Source: Membranipora membranacea (lineage: Eukaryota; Bryozoa; Gymnolaemata; Cheilostomatida; Membraniporidae). Taken from it: a stretch of 64,000 nt of DNA. The translations under genes were made by a program, and so were the position numbers. A model generated the notes under the pieces. The model was not told where the DNA came from and made no database searches. It was given only the letters and a program-made list of their open reading frames with translations. Below are positions 29,210 to 43,100 of the stretch, in pieces (the stretch's first letter is position 1; each line of letters opens with the position of its first letter). The stretch lies in the NCBI GenBank assembly GCA_914767715.1, contig OU612067.1, forward strand, positions 5,828,001 to 5,892,000, read 5' to 3'.

Positions 29210-29765
29210 TAGCTTTAATCACAGACAGTCTCTTCAAAGCCCTGAAGTTGGAACGAAAACCAATTACGAATGCATACACAACTTAAATACCCTTGAGAAG
29301 AGTAACTCAGTCACTTTTATCTCGGTCCCTCGCAACTCTGGGATCGATGGTAACGAGCGTGCTGATGAGCTTGCAAACCTCCAAGGTGCGCATGATACTT
29401 TCGCCCTCACCCCCTCTTGCTAAAACAGTCATAGCAAAAAAAATTACAAAGAACTAGCTATCAGCGCTTTTGAAGATAAGTGATTCAAATTAAAAAATAT
29501 ACAAAACCATTACTATACAAGGGTCAATTCAAAACCCCTGTTTCAACTCAAAAGGCACTTCTGCCATGTTGTAAATACAATCACAGGTCATGGTCCATTC
29601 AGAGAACGTTAAAACAGAATGAACACCGCTGACAAGTCATCCTGCCCTAAGTGCGGTGCGATACTGGATTCAAATACTCATTTTGTTTTTGACTGCCCAT
29701 ATTACTCAAAAATAAGAAGAATACACTCAAAACGAAAACACATCAAAACCCTAAAACATAAATAT
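29210..29765 (+). mobile_element. Decayed non-LTR element: RNase H and C-terminal zinc-knuckle region
   Basis: The plus strand reads LITDSLFKALK, then after frame changes VPRNSGIDGNERADELANL, which matches the RNase H tail of LINE proteins. ITGHGPFRE and a CPKCGAI...THFVFDCPYY zinc-binding end follow. Stops and frame changes show it is inactive. Confidence 0.8.
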
Positions 29766-30625
29766 GCATAAAGCTCATGGATCTGGCTGACTTTATAAAA
29801 TTGTCTGACAGATTTACTACTAGTATATGCCAAATCAAATTTGTCCGGGGCCTCTGAATACGATGGGTGCCATATATCGCCTGTATTATTTATTCCATCA
29901 TATATCCAGTCCCCCTCATAAGACAAGACAAAACAAGTCAACCCCTCCCTAAAGCTAAAAATTATACAAACGCTACTTCATCGACATTTTGTTCTGGAGA
30001 AATCAGTGGTTAAGAAATAAAACATTTACAACTCACCTCACCAAAGAAATCGAGAGCATTACAGTGCATGTTGCCAGTCCTAGATAATCCCGACAGAGAG
30101 TAGCATAAAATCTATCTAGCAAAATTTAGAAAATGGCGATTCAGCTGTCCGCCCTTCGGCTACGTTATGGAAAGTGGTTACCTCAACAATAGAAGCTACA
30201 GCTGCGCTCTGCTGGATAATAGGAAAGCTAAGCAAGAGCTGCTATGAATAGCTTGCAATGAGAAGCTTTAATATTATCTTGTATTATTTTCAGCTCGTTT
30301 CAGGCAAAGAATCATTGTCTCATCTGACATCTTCTGTCAGGTAATTGCACTTTTTCAAATAATTAAATCTAATGGGGGTAACTACATTAATGACATGCCA
30401 TTTTTTGGGGCATATTGTCATCTATTATTGATAATAATGATTTGAGATTCAAGGTTTCGTACAGTGTATTTGGTTTTGGCTTCATTCAAGGTAAGTCTGA
30501 TTTAAAACAGATAACTGTTACAATAATCTTTGTTGGAAATGTTAGACCAATGAACTCCCTCAGAGGGAGTTCATTGGTTAGACACACCTTTCTTTCATAA
30601 CCTGTCTGCTGGCCTCTCAAAATTT

Positions 30626-31345
30626 TAATAATAATAATAATAATAATAATAATATGAACTTTATTGATCTGATCAGTGCAGGGAAGCAAATAAAAACATG
30701 TTTAACAAAGGTTTTAAAACAAAGACTGAGAGGCAAGGTAGCGAACAATGAGGAAAGGATAAAAACCGATGCTACATGCCTACACACAACAATGAAAAAT
30801 TATGTCAGCTGGTCAGGATTTATAAGTAAAGAATGTGAGAGCGATGTTCCACTCGTTGGTCGGGCTTGCTTTTGGTGTTACCTGCCTGTCGTGATAACAG
30901 GCAGGTACGGATGTAGCGGATGGCATACATTGCTACGAAGCTTCTCGACATATCTGAGGCATGTGATGTCAAGGTTGACACAGAGCTCATTTAGGTTCAA
31001 GTGCGCTAACCGTTCATAATTGTCAAGAGCAGGATGAATGAGGCTTAAGCAAAGCTTTTGGTGTAGCTCAAGCTTCTTCTTTTCTTTGTCGAGGAAAGGA
31101 TACCAACTCTGTGCTGCATAGCTTAGTATTGGTAGAACAGGAGCCTTGTAAAATAGTAACAAATTCTCTGCCCCTACACCAGCTTTCTTCAGACGAGTTA
31201 TGGCGTGTACAGCAACTCTTGACTTATCAATGACTTTTTCCACATGTGATGAAAATTTCATGTGGCTGTCGTATGTCACACCCAGTAATGTTACTATTAC
31301 ATTATCCTCTATATCGATGTTATTGATGTTGATAGGTGGTGTGCT
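30626..31345 (-). mobile_element. CR1-like LINE 3' fragment with (TTA)n tail
   Basis: The minus strand encodes LLGVTYDSHMKFSSHVEKV, ITRLKKAGV, LLFYKAPVLPILSYAAQSW and ERLAHLNLNELC, the C-terminal region of CR1/L2-type reverse transcriptases. The 3' end runs through a short untranslated part into an (AAT)n/(ATT)n microsatellite at about 30626-30654, as expected for this clade. The frame breaks near 30870. Confidence 0.8.
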
Positions 31346-34300
31346 TATGGTTTACATGAGAATGTTGTCACATTATGGATAATGTATTAGAGTTAAACTA
31401 AACACATGCTGTTATCTTATTATAGCCTGATAGAGTCAACAGGATTTTATTTAGGTTCAACAGACCTCACCGCCTAAAAAGTGGTAAAATTAAAAGGTAA
31501 TAATACTTTGATTGTGAATATATACAAATATAAGGAGCTGTAAATATGGTGTGTTGTTGACATTTTGGCAGTATTCAACAGGAGAAAATCATCATGACCT
31601 ACTATAATTAAAGTAAAACTCAAAGGACGCTAACTGCTGGCTATCATAATAATGAAGGTCATAACAAAGTAATGTTTATAATTGCTGTCAATATGACATA
31701 ATGAATAATGATCCTTTTCTTTACAGCCGCTGTTGCACACACAGTGCCGGTTACATCAGGCCGGTGTTCCTAAGTCGTTTTGATTTGCATCTGAATAAAT
31801 TTCCCTACAGTTGTTTTGTTCACTAATTTGGGAAGTGTGTTTTTCGTTTAGTGTATCTGGATAATGTTGATTAGATCATTTGAATCTTTTTTTTGAGTTA
31901 ATTGTTTCAGAGAGGGTGGGACACCTGTATCCTACCCTCCCTGGTTGCGGTGAATGCGAACTTTTTAAAATATTGGAATAGTGTTCCCATAAAAAAGAAT
32001 AGGTTAATTTTAAGGATATAACACAATCATCCTTGTGTGCCAAAATAGCCACTCACAAAATAGAATTTAACACTTGGCTCAGTAAACTAAGAGCAAGATC
32101 TATCAAGAGCTATAAATGAGACAAAAGAAACTTTCAATAAAGTAAGAGTGATGAAATAAAATGTCAGACTCCTAATTGAGAAAAGCTTACTTACGTGAAG
32201 ATCATCTGTAAGGCAGAACATGTATCGTAATTTCATTTTTGTTTGGGTATTCTGTAAATCGTTCTCAACGAATAAGTAGAGTAATTGCCAAAAATAAAGT
32301 TCATTCTTTTGAACAAAATTAACCAGTCAAATCAGGGAGGGTGGGATACCACTCCCTGGTTAAATCATGGAGTTACCTCCAATTGGTTAAATTTAGAGTT
32401 GGCTTGCAATAAAGAATGTTAAGTTGTCTGTTCATGGTACTGCAACAAGTGGTTTTATGGTGCTTGTTTTGATGCGCCATAAACGTCATAGATAGGGGAC
32501 CTCACTATTAAAACATAGATTTAACAGTAAAAACAATTCTAAAATACAACACTCGATAACAATGTGGCATTTCAATTAAGATACAACAACATAAATTTAC
32601 AGTAAAATCTGTTGAAAATGCTAATATACAAATAAAAACTCAACCAATAACTTGATCAATAGTGAAGACACCCCTGTACTAATTGTGGGTTTTACAGGCA
32701 AAAGCGGAAGTTCCCTCAGTTTCCTGTGTGAGATTCAATGAAACCAAAACTCAGGACTGGACCAGGCAGTGAAATCAATGAAGAGGGAGTTCATTGGTGA
32801 AATAGTGACTTATAATATATGTAAGTGACAGTTGCTGAGGATAATATGACAGAGGAATAAAAGTGGCCTGCTTACCATTGGTAGCAAGAGGACTAATTAT
32901 CAAATGATCATTTAAAAGTAGGGATAACTAACAGGTGGTTGATGTGTATATCTTAGTCTTATCTTAACCATCTCTGTTTGGATGTCACGGTCTCACTCAG
33001 TGAGAGTGACACTGACAGCCTACTCCAATTCTGACCCTGGGTCTCTGAGAATGATTGACTACCCCTGGTTTTTTCATTCTTTGTTGGGCCAGTCTAACTT
33101 TTCCTTAGACCCCAGGCTTGGGGTAAAGACATGGCTACATGTGCTTTTTCATCTACTACTTCTATTCTACTAACTTGTAACTTAGTTTGTAACAACAAAC
33201 AAAGACTACTTACTTATTATTATGTATAGTTATATGTATAGTTGGTGATTTATTTAATACACAACAATTATGTCTTATGAGCTTTTGTGAATTGCAAGTA
33301 TACATGACTGAATAGGGTGAGTGGGTGGTGTATGTATATGCATATATGTGTGTATGAATATATATATATATATATATTAATATCACTCACTCACCTGCCT
33401 CAGCATAGCAGTCACAGTGGGTGTCATGTGACTATAATAGTGATGAAGGCTCATACAAACAATGCACAGGTTTTCTTTAATTTTGTATCAGCCTCAATAT
33501 TTGATGTTGTCCTTGTGTGCCTTGCGGGCTGCTGAAGCATAGGCAAGGCATACTACTAACTGGTCGGCCTCAGACTGTTAGAGGTCATTGTTTGTTGACA
33601 CAGAATTAACAAGAGCTTTAGGAGAGTGTTGCTTCCTATTATGAGTCAACATAAATTTGATTGCTTATTATCCAGCACCATACATCAGTCTTAGACTTGA
33701 AAGCATGCATCTCCGTTCTCCTGCAACCTCAGGGCTGAGGGGCGATGCGGTATGAATGGTTGTGGAGGATTTAGCTGACTTGACTTTTGAGCTGAATGTT
33801 AATCAAATTAATGGGCTGGACTACAAATAATCCGGGATAAGCACAGAGAAGGCCCAAGAATGAGTTAGAATGAGTAAGAGTGCATAGGAACATAGGTTGA
33901 CAAGGAGGTACAGTTTACTTCTGTCATGCCCGCGGCCACAATGATGATCCCCTGAGCACAAAATTGTTTTATTCGGTCTGTTGTCCTGACTTGGTCTTTT
34001 ATTAGCCTTTTCAGATATTGAGCTGACATACAGCGATTGTATCTAGCAGGAAGTGAGTGTGATCATAGGCCTAAATCTGCCTGAGAGTAGAATTTTGATA
34101 TAGTTATTGAATCACATTGATGCTTAAACAACTGCTGACACTCTGGAAATGTGTGCTTTTTGAATTCTGTGTAGCCCAAAGATGAGTGATTGAGGCTAAA
34201 ATCTCAAAATTTGCACAAATTGGCAAATAATGTGCACAAACTGATCTTCAAAATCAGGGTATGAAATTAACGTATCAGGTGATGACGATATTATTGTCAA

Positions 34301-36458
34301 CTAGTAAGGCGGTAACTACATACAATAGATGAACAGTAGTTGAACATTCAGTCTAATTAGACGTAGGCCCACACACTTATCCCCATCACTGCACTGCAGA
34401 CAAGATCATCAGCCAGTATATCTAGGTCTTACAGTGGGGTCCTATCTATAAAAAAAAGCTGTTCGTTGCTACCACTAACCCCTGCTTGTTCAAGAAATGG
34501 CCCGCTTTGTGTAGGCCTATGTAGGAATTGAACCAAGAAATGGCCCATTTTGTATAGCCTATGTAGGAATTGAACCAAGAAATGGTTACTCTCTCACGAA
34601 ATTATTGCACGCAAGGTGTGCCAATGCATGTGAGATGCAGTACGCATATCAGCCCTCCTAAGCCCTGTATTTGTTAACCGTCCCAACACAGGGAAAGTCC
34701 AGAAGGTTTTGTTGGTTTGCCTTTCAGTGTTTTTAAAATGGGTAGAAAAAAAATAAATATATGTTTACCATTTTTTGCAGATTAAGCATATGCAAATTAA
34801 ATGAACAGAAGCAACCATCCTCCGCACTCTCTCGGTACAGGTGTTTAACTAAAAGCTGGCGTTTAAAAAAGTAGACATAGTGCTTTCATTGATCAAAGAA
34901 CTGAACATCCAGCTTTCCTAAAAGCTTCATAAACACAGCTGCTATTCTTTACTGTTCATTTATTTTGCAAACTGATAGAGATTTCAATTTTTTATGGATG
35001 ATGCTTCATCTTATCTTCATTTAACTCCCCTAATTGGAATGTGTGCTTATATATTACACTGATGTCTATAACAAAGGCTCAGCTTTATGAGGTAATTGAT
35101 CAACTCTTTCCGTATCTTTATGGGTCTTATCAGTAGATACACCGAAACAAAGGGTGGAAACATAGATCGAGATAAACGTCTGAGCTATGTAATGCTGAGT
35201 AATTGATGACAAAGTCTTGTCTTATAATGCGTCTCTTTCATTTATGTAGAGTTCACATTAGGGAGTGCAAAAAGAAATAAAGGTTGGAACTTGGAAGTGA
35301 ATTGGTTCAGCAGACTCACTATATATACTAAACGAAACGCATATTGGTCAGCTTACTGGATTTCACATATATTATGTGGTGAGTAATTACGTCATTATTG
35401 CTATTGTAATATGTGTTCATCCTACAGCTGATGGAGTTTAATGTGTTTTTCCAAATAGTGTATCCATAACTCGTGACAGAGTCTAAACTTAGTCCTCCAG
35501 TATAATCTGGATGAAAACAAATTTTGAGTAAATCCTTCATATTCACGCTGCTTTACCAAATCAATCAATTTTAAAAAGAAACTTGTAAGGAAATTAAATA
35601 GCAGTATAATGCCTTCGCCGTTATTCTATGCCTTCGCCATGAGAAGGTTGATTTGAAGGTCGGATTTTCATTCTTGGCTGAACCTTGTGATACCAGGTTG
35701 AGGCCAACATGTTTTGATTGGTTGGCAAGTTGCGACTTGCTCGTCTGCCAAAACAGCTGGTGGATCTCGCTGGTATAACCTGTTAGTAATATTGCCAAGG
35801 CGCCCAACATAAATAGTGGCACCAGTGTTAAAACCACCCTGATCGGAATAGAGCTGGGATTTTTTGGTACAAAAGTGCATCCTTATGATATTCACTTTGT
35901 ACCTCACTCCTTTTCAGTGTTTAGTGTGGCTGGCTTATCTTTTATATAATGAAATATAGAATTCAGATATCAAAACAATAATTTAATAATTATGTTATTG
36001 TCAAGAATAGACACAGTAAGTGCATACTGGTATTGCCAGACAGCTTATTTTTTACCTTGGGTGGGCAGTAAAACTTACTTTGACTTTCGTTTCTGGTACG
36101 ATCGCAGTATCTTCCCGATATTTAAGAGCTGGATTGGTTCGTTCATAGCTCGCTCACAGCCACTGTGGTTTGACATTGGTGAGCAGTCATGAGCTACATC
36201 TGGTGATTACACCAGAGCTCAGAGCACAGAATATCACCAGATGGCAACCCCTGACCTCTCGCCATGGGCAAACTGTGGAGAAAAAAGAGAGTGATAAGAT
36301 AAAGCTGTAATCGATTATCATGTCATTTGTCATGAAACTAATACCTTTAATAAATTCATTTTACTTGTAGACTCGTTTCCTGTTGGAATTTCTTAACCAT
36401 ACTAACATGTAGCTCATGTTGACTGCGGACATACAAGGCACATACTAGGTAATACACA
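31346..36458. other. Intergenic region 5' of PLC-gamma
   Basis: No convincing host gene is seen. It holds the imperfectly palindromic CAGGGAGGGTGGGATAC..CTCCCTGG near 32330 and a similar one near 31913. There is also a (TA)n run at 33358-33377 and a tandem repeat at 34491-34585. The last few hundred bases should include the PLC-gamma promoter, but I see no defined element. Confidence 0.4.
34491..34585. repeat. Tandem repeat, period 42-43 bases
   Basis: Two full copies and a partial third of CAAGAAATGGCCC...GTAGGAATTGAAC, with a few substitutions between copies. Confidence 0.85.
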
Positions 36459-39400
36459 ATGTCACATATGACGATGCATCCAGCTATAGATGAGAAGCTG
36501 CGGGCGTTGGAGGGAGGACTGGTTCTCACAAGGTGAGTGTTGTCACAGTCCTAGTTTAGGGAGGAATAGTGAGGTTGGGGTTTGTTTACCTGATCGAACA
36601 CTTCCCGGGTTGCTGGATGTGGGGTTCTATTATCGACCTCATCCCCGTTGGTAAGGTGTCGATAATAGAATGCAACCTCTACCAACACAGCGACAATGAC
36701 AAAGATTCAGTACTTGCACTAGGTGGGAGAGCAAATAACATAAAAATGTACTTAAGTTTTCCCCCTCATTACCAAGCTTGTACAAATTCACTCCGAACCA
36801 TGTACTTCTGAGGGTTTAGAGTTGTCCATACTCAGGAACTCAAATTCACTCTACAACCCTACATCCTACTCATAGTCTAACTCTAAGTGCCATTGAGAAT
36901 TTGCCAAATCATGGTACATTATAGGAAACTAAACCAGTTCCTTGAGTAAGTGCTAAGTTTGAGTATGACTGTTTTGTGGCCCTCTAATACCCCTGATTTC
37001 ATAAACTAATTTAATACCATTTACATAATTGTGGTGAATGTAAGGGTAGGGAGCCAACATGGGTACAGCACATTGGTACCGAGGCCCTTCCGTCAAAGTA
37101 CGGCTACTGTAACTACTCATCTCATGAATATATACACCTTCTATCAGAGTTTGCTAGTAGTTCTTGGAGTACTTACACAGATGTAGCTTTATTGCTGGAT
37201 AAATTCAAAAGTGTATAATAAAGTTTAATGATACACTTTCAAACAAATTCACCCTAATGAATAAACAATTGGTCGGTATCACTCCATTGTAAACTCCCAC
37301 ACCACTGTAAACTGCCGAGATATCCTTGCATTACAAGGTACAGGAAGACACAGAATGGTCCGTCCAAAGTACGGTTGTCTAGGAAGTAGCAAACTCATGA
37401 AAGTTTGGAAAGTTTCATAGAGTTGTTACTTCCTAGACAACTGAACAATTGCACTGACCCATGTGATATTGCTGTTATTATGAAAACTGGGTCAGTTCTA
37501 ACAAGTCTGTTTTTAAAGAGCCCTTCAGTAGAGTCCTGCCCCAACACACTATACTATTTGAATTTTCGGGCTACGAAAACTTAGATTAATTGTTTATCTT
37601 TCATTTTACTATGTGTAGCTTTTTTTTATCAATGTTACAGTATGAACGAAGGGTTTTGTATTCCAAAGTTTATTAATTGTTGTCAGCACTTTGTTAACTG
37701 AGGCTGACTTGATTAGATTTCTGTTAGGTATATTTTTGCAAGCTTTTATCCCATATTGACTGCATTAGCATACTTTAAAAAAACTGGTTACCTGTTTTGA
37801 AACGTAAACATGATTTTTTGAAATATCACACATTGGAAATGTTACAAGTTTGAAGGGAATGTTTGAAATGCCAGGTATCCGTTGGGTTTATAGAATTGTT
37901 ATGATCAGCTATTTCAATACAATCTGGGCATGTTAAAATGAGTTATCTTGCTGTTCAACTTCAACCTTCATGTAAATTTTTATGCTCAGGCTGAACTTAA
38001 ACCTCTTTATCAGATGAAACTGAGGATACCACAAACACCACCATAACCAAAACCGCTAACTTCACCACCACTGCATTGTGCTAGAGTAGACCTACAACTT
38101 CAATAGAATATGGAAATGTGCCTTGCAAACTAACTTGAGGGCCTACTATGTTAATCATGAATAGTATGTGATGTGTACAAAATGACCTTTTAAATCCCAG
38201 TCCTACAAACCCACTACCTTTAGTCACATTCAGTTGCACTGAGAAGTTGACTGAATCTGGTTACATTACTGAATGTCGCTGATATTTTAATCAAAAACTA
38301 GAAAAATACCATTTCCTTGTTGCCTGTCTGTCACACTCCGAGTAATCATTATTCCTCGTATTTCACTGCCTCCCACATATGATAACATGCCAAATATGGG
38401 TCAATCAGGAGTGTAACAGCCTTGAGTTAGCCCAGGCCATAGTGTTTTACTTGTAACAAAGGTACCAAATACTAGCTTGTAATGAGGTAGTTCTTATCAG
38501 GTACCAGGTTGTAATTTGTCATTTAAACTACGTTGTATGTGGTTAGCTCATCCGGCCTAGCTTTGCTACCACAAAAAATACAAGTAATCCATTTGGTTGT
38601 GGCCAGTAGCCTGTTCAATATGTTCACATTGGACAGTGATAATATAGGCAAAAAAACATACAAACTTGCAGAGGTAACTACCATACTTGGACTAAAAAGA
38701 ATTAATGAATAAAATTACTAAATAACTAGCCCATGACATCCCATGATCACTATCAAGGACGATCAATTCAGTTTCCTAATTATTTTGATGGGCTTACAAT
38801 GCAATGCATGCATCATGAATATAAATAAACTTGGTCCAGCCAGAAATAGCTTTCCATGATGCTTTCGCTGTTATTTATTTAATAGTTTACAAATCATTTT
38901 CATCACTGACTAATAAATACAAACCTCTTATCGACAGATACTACCTGAAGAGAAGACCAGAGAAGCTGACATTCAAAGTGAAGCTGGACACGAGAGAACT
39001 TATATGGATCAAAGTAGCTGGGCAATATAAACCAGAGGGTTCAGGTATGACACCGAATGACAACAGAACGTCACAGTTGCATACAAACAACAACAACATT
39101 TAAAGATTCCTCAATTTGGAAAAGAAATAGTCTACCGCAGCATAAGAATTTAAGTTTTATCTCCATATTAGTGATAATGGTGCGAAAAAATACTGTTTTG
39201 TCACAGTGTACAAAAAATTACAAATCTCAAAGTGGGGATGTGATGGAAATATTTCATGCTGAATTAAGCAGTCATTACACAGTGAGTAATAACAGTGACC
39301 TTTGGTCTTCAAGGGCTGGGCCAAAAACAAATGACGTCTAATAAACATAATTTTTTACATGATTTATAAGACTTTTTACATTCACATCATTTTTCAACTC

Positions 39401-40151
39401 GAACATTCAGCCAACAAGCTCAAGAGTACACACCCTGATGCTCTTGGTCATGTTATTCTATTCAAAAAGTACTTTACGAAACAGGATGCCGTGTTTGTGA
39501 AACACGCTGGTGAGCAGCTGGTACTTTTACCAGCTTTGTTTTTTTTTGTTGATTTACTTGGTGAAGTAAAAACAAAAAGTTTTCTTGCCAAGAAAGATCT
39601 TACAATTAGTCTTTGTTTTGTTGTCTTGCTTTTTCCTCTGTAAATATTCACTGCCAGTATATTCTTCAATCAGTGATGAGGAAGGGTGTACGGTCAGAGT
39701 CCAGTATACTATTTCTTTCAGACTCCATACCTGCAGAGCTCATATTAGTTTACCGTCACGAGTATGGTGCCGGATATGGTGTAATATAACCACTTTATGA
39801 ACATTTTGCTTTTAAAATGAGCATTTCCTGTTTTTTTGGAATCATGCACAGGCCTGAAAACGTTTTCGTCAACTCAAATAGATCCATGTTGGAGTAATTG
39901 TCATTGAATGTGTCCATATGGAGACTCTTTTTTACCATGCTTAAATTGACTTCGACCCATACACTGTCTGTGTCATCAATCTGACGTTTTAGTTGATCTG
40001 AGGTTACTGAAGGAGGTACGACTTCGTGATGCCGACGATCGAGAAGTGAAGGAGTTCGATAAATGGCCTGCTGACTCGTCACGACACTTTGACCTCTGTC
40101 TCTCTCTACACTACGGAGATCAGTTTGTGCTCAAACATCTCTCACTACAAG
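36459..40151 (+). other. PLCG1: PLC-gamma N-terminal PH domain (exons 1-3)
   Basis: Exons 1-3 encode EGGLVLTR, then [20 protein letters not shown] with IWIKV, then [11 protein letters not shown] and [21 protein letters not shown]. These align strand by strand with the PH domain of PLC-gamma. It is expected to bind phosphoinositides and assist membrane docking. Introns of about 2.4 kb and 0.9 kb interrupt it. Confidence 0.85.
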
Positions 40152-43100
40152 GTAACATATCAGTATGATCAAGTACCAGGTATTATCTTGATCACCAATA
40201 ATCGGCCAGTCTGTTGCATTTGAAAAATGACCCTGGCAGAATCAAACAGCTAAATTTCGCTGTTCATAGCTAAAACTTCTTTCATTGCTGTCGGAAAATA
40301 AAGCCACTAACAAAAGCAACAAAAAAAAGTGTTGGTTATAACTGAACCCTTTCTTGCAAGACAAAAGCTAAGGCATGCGCCCCATCATGTTTAGGACCGC
40401 CCCATCATGTTTAGGACCATGCTGCATCTCATCAATTAATCTTTAATGACAGCGCTATATTGCTTTGTGCCTGGGGTGGCATGAAGTATTTTCTGGCTTC
40501 ATATTGATGGAGATGACACATTCTCTATATCCACCGTATCCTGTACATACTTATACCAAGGAGTAACGCTATTACTCCTTGTTTATAATTAGCTTGAGAC
40601 CTTAGCTGTCAGTTTCATTCCTATTGTTGTTTTGGTCAGGAAGTCAAGCACCTCCCCGCATGAAAACCATGACATAAATCTGACAGGCAGGCAACCAGCC
40701 GTTTGTGGCCTTGAACTCTCTTTTTATCCTCATAAGCTTGTTATTTTTAAATTTTTTTTGACAAGCAATCTTCATCATTAAAATTGTGCCATCAAGCAAG
40801 TGGAAGTGAGGCATATACAACTCTGCTAAATACATATTATGATGATTTAGCCTATATCTAGTCTGCCTGAGTTAAAACTGCTGCACTGATGCTTCTATGA
40901 TTAATCTGTGACACATTGGCTAAATTCCTGCCACTCTCTCGTTCTATTATAGCTCAAAACAAATCAGAAATGGACATACTTGTTGAAGGTTTATCAAGCT
41001 TGAAGGAATCTACTCAAAATGCTTCATTTGGTGCTAAGATCGACAGGTATATTACATAAGTGTTCAGGTCCCAGCTTTATAATTGCACTGTTGGGCTCAG
41101 TGAACTTTGTGTGTGAATGTAGGGATGTAAGATCATAATGAAAATGATTTTGCACACCTACATCTACCAATGGACAGTCTCAGAGTATATTGACCCACAC
41201 TCACAAGAGGAACACTAGATTGAATTATACTCATCATAGAGATCCTCTTGATGAGTATATTCAGTATGATGTTCCTCTAATAAGATCCTGTTGTGGTGCT
41301 AGTGGAAAATAAATGTACTTAAAATCACTTCCTTTATTACTAATTTTCACTCATGAATGAATAACTAGAGTGAAAAAAAGTAATATGAGGAGTGTGCAAT
41401 GAGGGATGCAGTCCACTCCATCAGTCGATGACCAAAAACATCTCCTTTGTAAGCCGTGTGTGACACTTTGACAGCCCATAGGGTTGGTGGTGACCCCCCT
41501 CCAAAAAACCTGACTGTCCCACTGTCTCTCAAAAATTAGTGGCAGTGCTTACAGGCAATATGACTGCAAGACCATGTTGCATGTCTGCAGATCTTGAGGT
41601 GATTTTGTTTGATTGGCAGGTGGTTAAGAAAAGAATATCACGAACTGAAGGGTCGATCGGAATCCGTCACTCTACCTGATCTAAAGAAATGGCTGTGTAA
41701 ATCTTATCTCAGAATAAATACTCCAAAACTCAGAGAATACTTCCACGTAAGTTTTGTGAATCAATATTATGTCTACTTGTGTTATCAAACACATGAGTGC
41801 TGATGTACAGTCTGACGTGAGGCCAGACTAGGGGAGTGCTGATGTACAGTCTGACGTGAGGCCAGACTAGGGGGGTCATCTGGAGTTGGGAGTTGCTAAT
41901 TAACTTGAAGACATGGTTTAGGAGGTCATCCGACAGTTTTTACCTGCAGGTGTTACATTCTAGGCCGTTACACTAATGACCTAGTGTGTCAATAGCTTTC
42001 CAATCATCTCATCCCAAGTCTTAACCACCATCAGATTGATACAAGTTGCCTCTACTTTTAATGAGAGTAATCAGTAACATCATGCCAATGACCCTGACTT
42101 GCCAATTTACTTAATGAATGGAGTCATTAGCCAAGTCAATCAGTAATGATAAGAAGAGTAGATCATTGTCCTGATTTCTGTAATTACTAAGATTCCAAAG
42201 CCAGCAGCCATCTTACTAATTAATGTAAAGCAAAGTGATGTTGTAGAAAAAAGCTTGGTACCTATCGGAAATCATGAAGAAAGCTAACTACTAAGAATAT
42301 ACTTTTTGAAAGAAATGACAGACACATTGGTCTATTTATACAAAATGATGCAGCTGTTTCCCTTAAACACGTCGCCGCAACGCCCACCCCATCTACACCT
42401 CAGTGAAACTTTGATTATAGATAGGGGAATAAGCACCCAAGCTTGGTGTGACTGTTCGAGTTCTGCCATCATCTCGTAATACATAAGATGGTCTTCTCGT
42501 TGCTCATGTCAGGACTAATTCAGTAATCTGTGCACGTTTTGTTGACAAACGGAACACAATTTTTGGTAAAAGCAGAATTGAAAAGACGATTCATAAAAAG
42601 TTTGAAAACTTAGTCTAACATCTATCTAACTTCTACTATCGGAACCGCCCAAATCATTCTCATCGACATTCAGCAGTTTGAGCAGTCCATTACTGGAATG
42701 CGACCTTGGGCAAGATGAATGTTTGATCAGTTTAATGTATATGTGTACTTGTACATGTATGCTATCGATATATATTATATATTTTGAAAAGAGGAAGTTG
42801 CTGGGAGATGCAGCCTGATTAAAGCAAGAGGGAGTTCATTGATTAAAGTGTATATAACCTGGTCACAAAGCTCTCCTGATAAACTTGAGCTGTTTTATGA
42901 TATACGATAAGAGATCAAGTTGAGGTATAAGGGGATTATCTTATCATGTTGTCAAAAGTTCCAGCTTGATAATCGTGATAAGAACACACACCATATCTAA
43001 TCTACTATGGAATAGATTATTATGTATCTGTCGAAAAATGGTTCCCCCATCTTCAATAATAAAATATCATACCAACTTTAGTCATCATTAGTCACAAATC

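Noticed and set aside
35571-35907. Minus-strand open frames upstream of PLC-gamma
   Set aside because: Two overlapping frames share the same DNA without splice or domain support. They read like repeat or chance frames.
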